This document shows, one piece after another, positions 17,683 to 24,789 of a stretch of 56,520 nt of DNA. The stretch is from Pseudomonadota bacterium (GTDB lineage: Bacteria; Pseudomonadota; Gammaproteobacteria; Legionellales; Legionellaceae), in assembly GCA_021848965.1 (NCBI GenBank), contig JAJZTL010000002.1:1-56520 (forward strand), in the 5' to 3' direction. The notes beneath the pieces were generated by a model, which had not been told where the DNA came from, did no database searches, and was given only the letters and a program-made list of their open reading frames with translations. Within the stretch, counting starts at the first letter, position 1. Each line of letters begins with the position of its first letter. A program made the position numbers and the translations under genes.

Positions 17683-17964
17683 CTATTGTTCATCACGATC
17701 AAGCTCAAAATTAGGAATTACAGTACGAATAATGCTAATCGCATAAGCCATTACATCATCTTCATTGTTGAAAAATTTTGGATTGATATACGGCGATATG
17801 TTTGGATTTGAAATACCATCAATTTGTTCAAAGTCTACATCACCCCAATTATTCTCAACAAACCAACGTCCATCCTCACATTCTGCAACAAGAATTTCTT
17901 TTAATTCTCTGCCAATATGTTCATGGTTAATTGTATTGAAAAGTTCATGTGTATTAGTTTTCAT
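17683..17964 (-). CDS. Small hypothetical protein (93 aa), cassette-like
   Basis: This acidic soluble protein contains HELFNTINHEHIGRELKEIL, a CEDGRWFVENNWGDVDFEQ segment and a terminal helix rich in Ile/Val. There is no membrane segment. It starts at ATG 17964 with only a weak ribosome binding site (AAAGTAAA). It lies between repeat blocks B and C on the recombinase strand. It is not recognised; small acidic proteins near recombinases can be anti-defence factors, but nothing here shows that. Confidence 0.55.
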   Translation of the reverse strand: MKTNTHELFNTINHEHIGRELKEILVAECEDGRWFVENNWGDVDFEQIDGISNPNISPYINPKFFNNEDDVMAYAISIIRTVIPNFELDRDEQ

Positions 17965-18010
17965 AAAATTTACTTTGCCTTATTAGCAAATGACAATTGC
18001 CGAAACACCA

Positions 18011-18189
18011 ACGGCGTAAACATTTATTCCGTTATCGGTCTAAATCCATTACCTGAATTAATTCCATGATCGGTATAACTAACAGCTAACGGTATCAACT
18101 GATTTCAATGCGCCGTGACTGGCTGCGTCACTCATAATTTCCGAAGACGGTAAAAATCTATCATCGGAATGATTGATACGTGCGTCATT
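18011..18189 (-). repeat. Repeat block C
   Basis: The block opens with ACGGCGTAAA and includes ATTCCGTTATCGG, CCATTACCTGAATT, CCATGATCGG and AGCTAACGG. CGCCGTG is at 18111-18117, followed by ACTGGCTGCGTCAC and a further TTCCGAAGACGG / ATCATCGGAAT pair. The GCCGTGACTGGCTGCGTCAC segment recurs nearly unchanged inside the recombinase gene at 19871-19889 (GCCGTGATTGGCTACGTCAC). It lies directly downstream of the 70-aa ORF. Confidence 0.6.
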
Positions 18190-18397
18190 CACTACTTATT
18201 TTTTTTAATCTTCTTATATAGAGATTATTAATCACCAATCCCCCCGTAAAGAAAGATAAGATGAGTCCGAGCAGAATCAATAAATAGTTTATATCTATAT
18301 TTAATGACATAAGAATCACTAAAATAACAAATACAACTAAACCACCGATAAAAAATTGTTTATGGATTTTGGCTGCAAAATCTAGGATATTATTCAT
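18185..18397 (-). CDS. Small two-helix membrane protein (70 aa)
   Basis: Two hydrophobic segments (about 16-32 and 35-57) form a hairpin with a short basic C-terminus (RRLKKISSE). The start codon overlaps the stop of the preceding 79-aa gene by 4 nt (ATGA), so the two are translationally coupled. The family is unknown. A tight two-gene unit in which one product is a small membrane hairpin recalls toxin, holin or anti-phage membrane peptides, but no motif proves it. Confidence 0.58.
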   Translation of the reverse strand: MNNILDFAAKIHKQFFIGGLVVFVILVILMSLNIDINYLLILLGLILSFFTGGLVINNLYIRRLKKISSE

Positions 18398-18633
18398 TTT
18401 GATTCTCCATGTTTAGCCCGTGCATTACGACCACACACGTAACCCTCCTCATAAATCGCTTTCAAATTACCATCGTAATGAATAGCATTTGATTCAAGGC
18501 CGTTATTCCCTGCTCTATAGCCCATGTCATAAGAACTTGATTCTTTACGGCAATCGCAACAAATATCATCTGATTCGTCACACATGATGCAACCAAATGA
18601 GATTTCACCCGAAAGATTATTTCTATTAATCAT
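18394..18633 (-). CDS. Cys-rich small protein (79 aa)
   Basis: Start ATG 18633 is chosen because AAGGA lies 7 nt upstream; the frame is open six codons further, to 18651. The N-terminal part has a cluster of possible metal ligands (CIMCDESDDICCDC) followed by YDMGYRAGNNGLESN and EEGYVCGRNARAKHG. Four or more Cys in CxxC-like spacing suggest a small zinc ribbon. It is coupled to the downstream membrane protein. A perfect 18-bp palindrome sits 22 nt before its start, suggesting operator control. Confidence 0.6.
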   Translation of the reverse strand: MINRNNLSGEISFGCIMCDESDDICCDCRKESSSYDMGYRAGNNGLESNAIHYDGNLKAIYEEGYVCGRNARAKHGESK

Positions 18634-18654
18634 AAGCTGATCCTTGAACATAAA

Positions 18655-18672
18655 ACTTTCATTAATGAAAGT
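18655..18672. promoter_or_regulatory. Palindromic operator candidate ACTTTCATTAATGAAAGT
   Basis: This is a perfect 18-bp palindrome just upstream of the 79-aa gene. Near-identical palindromes occur upstream of parA (32472-32489) and upstream of the 1245-aa gene (50040-50057 and 50096-50113). Recurrence in front of separate operons suggests binding sites of one plasmid-encoded DNA-binding protein. Confidence 0.55.
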
Positions 18673-18878
18673 TAATTTGCGCCGTGCATCAGCTCAATTA
18701 CTTCTTGCAGCCTAGCCAAATAAAGTTTAGTCACTGCCTTACCGTGCGGATCATCACCAAGATCAGAATCTTGCAAATCAGTTAGATAATTAGAGACTGC
18801 CACACGGAGTGCAACTGTTTGAGCATTTGTCAATTGAACACCATTAATACTTACTAATGGTTCGGGTTCTAAATTCAC
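18672..18878 (-). CDS. Small hypothetical protein (68 aa), GTG start
   Basis: The gene starts at GTG 18878 with AGGA 8 nt upstream. The product is acidic and helical (LTNAQTVALRVAVSNYLTDL, KAVTKLYLARLQEVIELM). Its last codons (HGAN, stop) are written by the repeat-boundary word CACGGCG CAAATTAA, so the C-terminus coincides with the start of a repeat. It is the first small gene downstream of the recombinase. The function is unknown. Confidence 0.6.
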   Translation of the reverse strand: MNLEPEPLVSINGVQLTNAQTVALRVAVSNYLTDLQDSDLGDDPHGKAVTKLYLARLQEVIELMHGAN

Positions 18879-18921
18879 CTGAATTCCTACCTAGATAATT
18901 TACTGATTAAGAGTAATCTAT

Positions 18922-18958
18922 CATATTTTTAAAAAATACATATATTCATTTTTTAAAA
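18922..18958 (-). promoter_or_regulatory. A/T-palindrome promoter region upstream of the 68-aa gene
   Basis: Two TTTTT(T)AAAAA(A) words lie 20 bp apart in the 80-bp gap between the recombinase stop and the 68-aa gene. On the minus strand the second is directly followed by TATGAT, a plausible -10. The same word marks other operon promoters in the window. Confidence 0.4.
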
Positions 18959-18959
18959 A

Positions 18960-21002
18960 TCATAAAAGACCATCTAAGTAGTCTTCAGACACAACTTGAT
19001 TAATTAACTCTTGATCCGACATAGGCGTTTTGCTTTGCTCCAATACCGCCTCACGTACTCGAACCATTTCAATACTTGAACGAGATGGCCTGTAATAAGG
19101 CAACTCCCCCCATGCTCGTCCTGCCCTACCATAATGTCTTGAAGCAGTCTCTATACTTGCATGTCCAAACCATGCAGCAATTTCATCAAGCTTCCACTTG
19201 GCTTTCTTTCGATTAGCTACGGCTTGATGGCGTGTGCTGTAAATAGTTGCGTTCGCTTTATTTGCCTCTATTTCCTCAACCAAGCCTAGCTTTTTATTTT
19301 TATAGAACTCATTACATATACGATAAAGCTTGCTTTGGAGTGAATCCATATAGGCTTGGCATAACGCATATTGGATTGCGCCGTGCTTATCCACATAACT
19401 TTCAATCACTGCTGTATTTAATGCCTTGAACAAGACGGCGTTATTTCCGTTCTCGGAATCCAAACCGTCTACTGTATTTCCACCAGATACGGTATTCACT
19501 GAATCATCGTGCGCCGTGTCTAGTTGCTTAAGTTCTGGACTGATTATTTCATTTTGACTGAAAGTTTCTAATTGACTGAAAGTTTCTAATTGACTGATAG
19601 TTTCAGATCGGCTGAAAGTTTTATCGCTTTGTTGGGAATCAACTTGCCCATTACTTCCGTCTACTGGATTTTTACCGTTGTCTGGATTTATTCCGTTGTC
19701 GGTATCTCCTAGACCGTCCTCGCCGTGCAATTTTCTTCCGCTTTCGGTATTGCTTCCGTCTACTGGATTAATTCCGTTAATGGTATCTGTACCGTTGGCG
19801 GTCACTCCTTGCAGCTCAGAACGCCGTGCGTTATTTATGGCTGCGTCACCTATTGTTCTATTTTGTGCGCCGTGATTGGCTACGTCACCTGCAATTCCGT
19901 CTCCAGTATTAATTCCGTTGATGGTCTCTCCGTTATCGGAAGACCTATTCAAAATATCGCCGTGCGAACCTAGACCATGTATTCCGTCTTTGGTTTTAAT
20001 TCCGTTAATGGGATCTCCGTTGATGGAATCACCACTCAAATTATCGCCGTGTGCCTCTGACCCATTTATACCGTTAGTGGTCTTTGTTCCGTTAATGGGA
20101 ACTCCGTTATTGGGATCTTCGTTAATGGTGGTTCGTTGGCTATTCACACCATAATATTCATATAAAAACTCATCAGGTTCTCTACTAGATATATAGAGTT
20201 TGTATTGCTCACCTGTATCTGCACTTAGTTGGCTAAGTATCTTTCGAGCTTTGTTTTCTAGTTCTTTGTCCAGTAGCTTCTTAAACCCTAGAATTATTCT
20301 TAACTGGCTTTTTAATTTTTCACGATCATCTTCAAGCAGATCCAGTATCCGTATTTCACCATTCGCCCTACCATTTGAATGCTTGCCATTATCGACAACT
20401 AAACATAAGCACTTCTTTTCTACATCACATGCCAATCTTAAACTTAGCCACTCTACAGGTCTCAAGCCTAGTAACATATTAGCTTCAAGAAAGCACTTAA
20501 GCATCACACCCAATTTAGATCCTATAACCTCGTTTTGCGTCTTCCCAACATGCTCATAGAGGTCTCTAGGAAAATATTTCAGTTTGCTGCTACTGGATCT
20601 TTTCGGTTGCTTTTGATCTGTATTAATACGCTCTACATTTTTCAAACTTTCAAAAAAACGTGCTGCTTTGGGCAAAGATAAGATTTTATTTCCTGTTCTA
20701 CCCTGATCCAACAGGATTACGCTCAATCTGTAAATGACAGCAGCTCGATACTGCCTAAAGGTTGAGTCTCTATACTCATTATTAGAATATTCAGCTATGA
20801 GGTTATTAACCACATTATTCATGGCTGCTTCTGGATTATTGACAATATTATCTTTTTCGCCGTATTTGATTAATAATTTATTCCAAACGTTAGTATATCT
20901 TAAAGCAGTTCTATTTGAATAATTTTGCGCTCGTTCAACGAGTCCTTTAATACTTTTTGGATACGCTTGTGCTTTAATATCATATTCTGAGTTTACGGTC
21001 AT
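18960..21002 (-). CDS. Tyrosine recombinase with a repeat-encoded insert in its catalytic domain
   Basis: The protein is about 680 residues. ATG 21002 is chosen because AAGGTAG lies 8 nt upstream; a TTG-started frame reaches 21044. Residues 1-150 look like a core-binding domain. Catalytic arginine I is in LGLRPVEW (R181). Box II is IYSTRHQ (R591, with Tyr where His is usual), then GHAS (H614), and the nucleophile is in SRHYGRAG (Y624). Between the two halves, residues about 289-524 are low-complexity NG/DG-rich sequence encoded by repeats matching the intergenic blocks downstream. Without that insert the length would be ordinary. It is followed on the same strand by repeat-separated small genes. 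Activity is unproven, but the frame is open throughout. Confidence 0.78.
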   Translation of the reverse strand: MTVNSEYDIKAQAYPKSIKGLVERAQNYSNRTALRYTNVWNKLLIKYGEKDNIVNNPEAAMNNVVNNLIAEYSNNEYRDSTFRQYRAAVIYRLSVILLDQGRTGNKILSLPKAARFFESLKNVERINTDQKQPKRSSSSKLKYFPRDLYEHVGKTQNEVIGSKLGVMLKCFLEANMLLGLRPVEWLSLRLACDVEKKCLCLVVDNGKHSNGRANGEIRILDLLEDDREKLKSQLRIILGFKKLLDKELENKARKILSQLSADTGEQYKLYISSREPDEFLYEYYGVNSQRTTINEDPNNGVPINGTKTTNGINGSEAHGDNLSGDSINGDPINGIKTKDGIHGLGSHGDILNRSSDNGETINGINTGDGIAGDVANHGAQNRTIGDAAINNARRSELQGVTANGTDTINGINPVDGSNTESGRKLHGEDGLGDTDNGINPDNGKNPVDGSNGQVDSQQSDKTFSRSETISQLETFSQLETFSQNEIISPELKQLDTAHDDSVNTVSGGNTVDGLDSENGNNAVLFKALNTAVIESYVDKHGAIQYALCQAYMDSLQSKLYRICNEFYKNKKLGLVEEIEANKANATIYSTRHQAVANRKKAKWKLDEIAAWFGHASIETASRHYGRAGRAWGELPYYRPSRSSIEMVRVREAVLEQSKTPMSDQELINQVVSEDYLDGLL
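19430..20140 (-). repeat. Repeat array inside the recombinase gene
   Basis: About 0.7 kb contains many ATTCCGTTnnnGG words (for example ATTCCGTTAATGG, CCGTCTACTGG, CCGTTGTCGG). CGCCGTG boundary words are at 19512, 19721, 19822, 19868, 19958 and 20045; one more lies outside the array at 19379. All keep the minus-strand reading frame open and encode NG, DG and HG pairs. The orientation is the same as in blocks A-C. The region would fold into many small hairpins. Confidence 0.65.
19554..19625 (-). repeat. 18-bp tandem repeat in the recombinase linker
   Basis: About four units of TTGACTGAAAGTTTCTAA are present: the first two are identical, the third differs at three positions and the fourth is more divergent. 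They encode FSQLET-type hexapeptides on the minus strand. This is a different repeat type from the CCG-type array around it. Confidence 0.65.
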
Positions 21003-21818
21003 ATTTTGTTCTACCTTAAGCCAACCAGTGATCTTAATGTTCAAAAAATTGAGCTTCTCATGCGCCCAATCATCAATCGTTTCAAAATAGTTATAGGCTC
21101 AAAAGACAGTCAATTTATCAACTGCTCGCTCGTTACCCAATTTTTAATCTACGATTGCTTGCACAATCATACCTAAGATTACTTAAAAAAAGTATTCTTT
21201 GTTCTCGAATCATCTGGTATCACGGTTACGCAAAAAAAATTATTTTCTTTTTTATTATTTGCATTGGTTTAAAAATTAAAATTCAACTTGAATAACTTAT
21301 AAATTTTTATATTATTACTTTAATAAATTTATTTTTTAAAATATCAGAATAACTGATTATAAAATTGAGACTTAAGAGATCAATCAATAATTATTAGAAA
21401 TATTTATATTTGTATAATTGTTTCATTCTAATTTCTTATTAAAATTAAATTTAATTTGTCCTTGATTGCCCCTTATTGTTCTCAAAATTCAGTAACGAAT
21501 AAAATTTTGGTTTCTATTGAACGTTAATTGCATTGTTCTGCTATACAAAAATTATAAATGGCAGAGATTTCGCAAGTATTACGCCTAAGATTTCAATGTT
21601 GCGTACCTAATTTCGAGTTTTTTGAAATAAATTGACATGGTTTTGAGGTCATAAAGTATCGAAGAAAACACCATGAGCATTTGATATGCCATACTTTTAG
21701 GTCAAAGATTTTTATTTTTTAATACTATATATTTTTTAAAATTTAGAATTTATACTTAGCTTACCAAGATGCTCGGTTGCACTTGGCTAACAATTATAGA
21801 ATCAAAAATGGTGTACAC
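21003..21818. promoter_or_regulatory. AT-rich intergenic region between recombinase and dotD
   Basis: This is 0.8 kb with no supported gene. It separates the minus-strand recombinase from the plus-strand dotD operon and should hold both promoters. Visible items are TTGTTCTC words at about 21198 and 21476, CCTAAGATT words at about 21173 and 21582, and TATATATTTTTTAAAA about 90 bp before dotD. That last item is the A/T motif shared with other operon starts. No CCG-type repeat words occur here. An origin or transfer origin cannot be recognised. Confidence 0.4.
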
Positions 21819-22289
21819 ATGAAAAAAGTACCAATGTCCATGTTGAAGCTCTTTTCAACATTCTCAGTAGTATTAGCATTAACAGGCTGTCAGAGTTACT
21901 ACTATGTACCCTCACCAAAATTTGATGTTGAATCACCATTAGGTGTATTAAGTAAAGCTGCTCAGGATGCTGTAGCAGAACAACAGACTTACGCCCTGAC
22001 TCAACGCCAATACTTAGATAACCTTGCCATCACTAATTCAAACATCAATAAAGATGTATTGGTTGTGGACTTTGTAGGGGATTCACAAACTCTACTTCAA
22101 AGTGTGGCTTACAGATTTGGTTATCGTTTCATTGAAGCAGGCAACATTCGCCAACTACCTATTGTCAATTTCCATAAGCGCAAAATGACAGGTGCAGATC
22201 TTGTAAAAGATACAGCACTCCAATTAGGTAACGCTGCAACTGTTGAATTTGATTCGCAGTCTAAAACCATCACATTAATCCATCGTTAA
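21819..22289 (+). CDS. dotD: Outer-membrane lipoprotein, DotD (TraH)-like
   Basis: The lipoprotein is about 156 residues. ATG 21819 is chosen because it starts a classic signal (MKKVPMSMLKLFSTFSVVLALTGCQ, lipobox LTGC at Cys 24); the frame extends to a TTG at 21777. The mature part (VVDFVGDSQTLLQSVAYRFGYRF, RKMTGADLVKDTALQLGN) resembles the secretin-N-like fold of DotD. DotD with DotC anchors DotH in the outer membrane. It is the first gene of the plus-strand half, in the traH-I-J-K order of IncI plasmids. Confidence 0.82.
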   Translation: MKKVPMSMLKLFSTFSVVLALTGCQSYYYVPSPKFDVESPLGVLSKAAQDAVAEQQTYALTQRQYLDNLAITNSNINKDVLVVDFVGDSQTLLQSVAYRFGYRFIEAGNIRQLPIVNFHKRKMTGADLVKDTALQLGNAATVEFDSQSKTITLIHR

Positions 22290-22303
22290 AAGGGGGATTC
22301 GTA

Positions 22304-23137
22304 ATGGCTGACTTACCGAATTATCAGTTCTACTTAGAACAAACGCCAATTATTGTTTCTCAATCAGATTCAGCAAAACAAGCTGAAAATACAGCTCGTG
22401 TTGAAGCGATTCAAACGATTGTACGAGAAGCTGCAACCCGTAACGCTCTACGTGCTCGTCTTCAAGAAATTTCAAATGTTGTTAAAGCGAACGACCGCAA
22501 ATTAGATACGGTTTATAACTTTCAACCTTTAATGATCAATACAATTGTTGTACCGCCTGTCATTGTTGAGGCACACAATATTAGTGATGTAGGCAATGCA
22601 CGGACTTTCTCCGTCTTGGGTACACGTTACGAAATTAAAGAGAATGCCCGTTTTTCTCATTTACCACCAAACTGGAGAGACTATCTAAACTTTAATGTTG
22701 AGTCTTATCAGGTGGGAGTGGATTCATTACCTAACGAACTTAAACCGAAGAACCAACAGGAAAAGAAAGCATTTCAAAATGCTATGGATCGTGGAATAGA
22801 GGATGGTGTCAAAGAAGCTGATGCCATCTTTTCACATCAGCTTAACCGTTTAAATCAAACTTTTATCGGGATGCTGAAGTTCCATCAATTCCGAATGAAC
22901 GGAAAAATAACGATGCCTGTAATTGCGAGAACAAACATTTCTCTCGCAGGTGGTGGAAATGCCCTGATGCTTAATCAGTCAAACTTCCAGATTACCGAGT
23001 TACCTCGATTCGTTAATGATCCATCGTATTGGAAAGCCAATACTCTTTCGATTGTTTCACGGTCAGAAGTTAAACAACCTGTCCAAACTTCTACAGTAAG
23101 TGAATCTGATACCCCTGTAGCTATCGAGACTCAATAG
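22304..23137 (+). CDS. dotC: DotC (TraI)-like outer-membrane assembly protein, no lipobox seen
   Basis: The 277-residue protein has a strong ribosome binding site (GGGGGATTCG). DotC-type features are VYNFQPLMINTIVVPPVIVEA, TRYEIKENARFSHLPPNWRDYL and MDRGIEDGVKEADAIFSHQLNRL. Legionella DotC is a lipoprotein, but here the frame begins MADLPNYQFYLEQTP with no hydrophobic signal or cysteine. An in-frame stop (of dotD) lies just upstream, so no longer start exists. Export would need another route, or the protein depends on DotD/DotH. Confidence 0.85.
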   Translation: MADLPNYQFYLEQTPIIVSQSDSAKQAENTARVEAIQTIVREAATRNALRARLQEISNVVKANDRKLDTVYNFQPLMINTIVVPPVIVEAHNISDVGNARTFSVLGTRYEIKENARFSHLPPNWRDYLNFNVESYQVGVDSLPNELKPKNQQEKKAFQNAMDRGIEDGVKEADAIFSHQLNRLNQTFIGMLKFHQFRMNGKITMPVIARTNISLAGGGNALMLNQSNFQITELPRFVNDPSYWKANTLSIVSRSEVKQPVQTSTVSESDTPVAIETQ

Positions 23138-23138
23138 T

Positions 23139-24323
23139 ATGGATAATAGTATGCCTACTGAACTGCCTGAACAGGAAGTAATTGATATTCCTGATAGCTA
23201 TTATCAGTCAGGGAATGTAGCTACGATTCCTGAAAAAGTGCTCAAAAAGCATGGTTATGAAATGCTTCTGCATGACACCATCCGTGTTGATAATTTTGAA
23301 CTTACATCTGAAACTGATGTACGAAAAATTTTAACCATTGCCGAGCACTTTAAAGCCAGTGATATTTTTGCCTTGTCTGGTCGCCCTATTCTTATTCGTA
23401 GATATGGCAGGCTCTATGCTCTGACATATACGAATATTAAAGGGATCGAATTAGATTGTTTCCTCACAACGATTAATGGTTCTGAGGCACTTTCTTCAAT
23501 TAGACGAGGCATTGGCCTTAATTTCGCTTACTCATGCTCCTTGTTCGACCCTAACTCCTCTGAGGGTATAGGAGGATTTGTGGCAGAAGATAGTGAAAAT
23601 GGTAATACCAACGTTATTGCTGTTGACCGCAATAAAGTTGTATTCCGCTGCAATATTTCTGCATGTATGGATCTTACGGGAAATACCTCATTCCAGATCG
23701 TAATGCGCTTGATCCCATCAAAGCCACCGAAATATTCAGATATTGGTGTTGAACTAGAATACCTACTGAAGTGTATCCCTCGTATTGGTATTGTTTACAT
23801 GGCAGGTGAAACAGGTTCGGGAAAATCTACAACTCTTTCTTCATTCATCCGCTACATACTTGAAGAAGATACTCACATTCAAGGCAACATCATCACAATC
23901 GAAGAACCTATTGAGTTCCGTTATAACGAGATTCAAAGTAGACATTCGGTTATTTCTCAAAGCCAAGTACCAGAGCATTTTTCTTCTTTTGCCCTCGCTG
24001 TAAGAGAAGCTATGAGACGTAAGCCTGCATTATTGTTGGTAGGTGAATTACGGGATCAAGAGTCATTTTCTGCTGCAATTGAACTGTCACAAACAGGCCA
24101 CCCCGTACTTTCTACTGTTCACAGTAATGATGTGGCAAATATCTTACCTCGTATTTTGGCTCTTGTTCCAAAAGAGCAGCAAAACCGAAAACTCACAGAA
24201 ACAATCGCTACAGCTCATGCCTTAATTGCTCAACGTCTGGTTGAAACTATTGATGGTAAACAAATGGCTGTAAGAGAAACATTGTTTATGACCAAAGATT
24301 TCAGAAGCAGTTACTTGACATAG
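23139..24323 (+). CDS. dotB: Secretion ATPase DotB (TraJ), C-terminus lost by frameshift
   Basis: This is a PilT/VirB11-like hexameric ATPase of type IVB systems. The 394-residue frame has Walker A GETGSGKST (223-231), an Asp box region (ITIEEPIEFRY), Walker B-like LLVGELRD and a His box (TGHPVLSTVHSN). After ETLFMTKDF the frame runs SRSSYLT-like residues into an early stop at 24321. Reading -1 from about 24299 instead gives FQKQLLDIAISDDG and 62 further codons to a stop at 24485-24487, 14 nt before icmT. Loss of one T in GATTT(T)CAG explains it. It is either a real mutation or a sequencing error. Confidence 0.85.
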   Translation: MDNSMPTELPEQEVIDIPDSYYQSGNVATIPEKVLKKHGYEMLLHDTIRVDNFELTSETDVRKILTIAEHFKASDIFALSGRPILIRRYGRLYALTYTNIKGIELDCFLTTINGSEALSSIRRGIGLNFAYSCSLFDPNSSEGIGGFVAEDSENGNTNVIAVDRNKVVFRCNISACMDLTGNTSFQIVMRLIPSKPPKYSDIGVELEYLLKCIPRIGIVYMAGETGSGKSTTLSSFIRYILEEDTHIQGNIITIEEPIEFRYNEIQSRHSVISQSQVPEHFSSFALAVREAMRRKPALLLVGELRDQESFSAAIELSQTGHPVLSTVHSNDVANILPRILALVPKEQQNRKLTETIATAHALIAQRLVETIDGKQMAVRETLFMTKDFRSSYLT

Positions 24324-24487
24324 CAATTAGTGATGATGGTTTTTCGGGTGTGGTTAAAGAAATACGCTCAGTTATGAATCAGCCAACTGGTACGGCATTT
24401 TCATCACCTAATTTTGAAGTACAGGCTCATAAACTACTTGCTGAAAATAGAATTACGCAGGCAGGTTTTGATGCACTACTTGCATAG
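24299..24487 (+). pseudogene. Displaced C-terminal part of dotB in the -1 frame
   Basis: This is a 62-codon open tail with typical end-of-PilT-family content (VVKEIRSVMNQPTGT, FEVQAHKLLAENRITQAGF). It has no start codon or ribosome binding site of its own. It joins smoothly to the preceding frame if one base is restored near 24299, and it ends at the spacing expected before icmT. Confidence 0.75.
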
Positions 24488-24501
24488 CATAGGAGAGTTT
24501 A

Positions 24502-24765
24502 ATGGAAGAAAAAAATAACAGTTATATGGATTGGGGTAAGACAAGGCTCATTCCTCAACTTTATAAAATCAACGTTTTAGTACTGTTTTTCATTGTTCTT
24601 GGTGCAATGTTCTTCAATAAAGTTAGCTTTATTTTATATGGAGCGATCATTGCACTACCTATTTGCTATTGCATCGAGAATATTTGGAAGATCCCCTATT
24701 CATTCGTATTTCAATACATTCGGTGTTTCCTATTTGGGAAAGTTAAGACACCAAAAAGAAGATAA
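24502..24765 (+). CDS. icmT: IcmT/TraK-like small membrane protein
   Basis: The 87-residue protein has an N-terminal DWGKTRLIPQLYKIN region, two hydrophobic segments (about 24-38 and 42-58) and a basic tail (FLFGKVKTPKRR). Size, topology and place after dotB match IcmT/TraK. The ribosome binding site is AGGAGAG. Confidence 0.75.
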   Translation: MEEKNNSYMDWGKTRLIPQLYKINVLVLFFIVLGAMFFNKVSFILYGAIIALPICYCIENIWKIPYSFVFQYIRCFLFGKVKTPKRR

Positions 24766-24789
24766 GATTTTAAGACATTGGAGAATTAT

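Noticed and set aside
17153..18189. Classical integron attC sites
   Set aside because: No RYYYAAC/GTTRRRY core pair is seen, the recombinase is co-directed, and its size and sequence do not look like IntI. Only the overall layout is similar.
17153..20140. CRISPR array
   Set aside because: The repeats are short, degenerate and unevenly spaced, partly coding, and there are no uniform spacers or cas genes.
19678..20154. Plus-strand ORFs at 19678-20154
   Set aside because: They are antisense shadows of the repeat array, with Pro/Leu/Ser repeats from CCG words, and lack ribosome binding sites.
20200..20559. Plus-strand 119-aa ORF
   Set aside because: It is antisense to the conserved catalytic part of the recombinase, Ser-rich, with no ribosome binding site.
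21003..21818. Replication origin with iterons
   Set aside because: Repeated words are only two copies each and irregular, and there is no neighbouring Rep gene.
24290..24310. Programmed -1 frameshift in dotB
   Set aside because: No X-XXY-YYZ slippery heptamer or obvious downstream pseudoknot is present. A one-base deletion explains it more simply.
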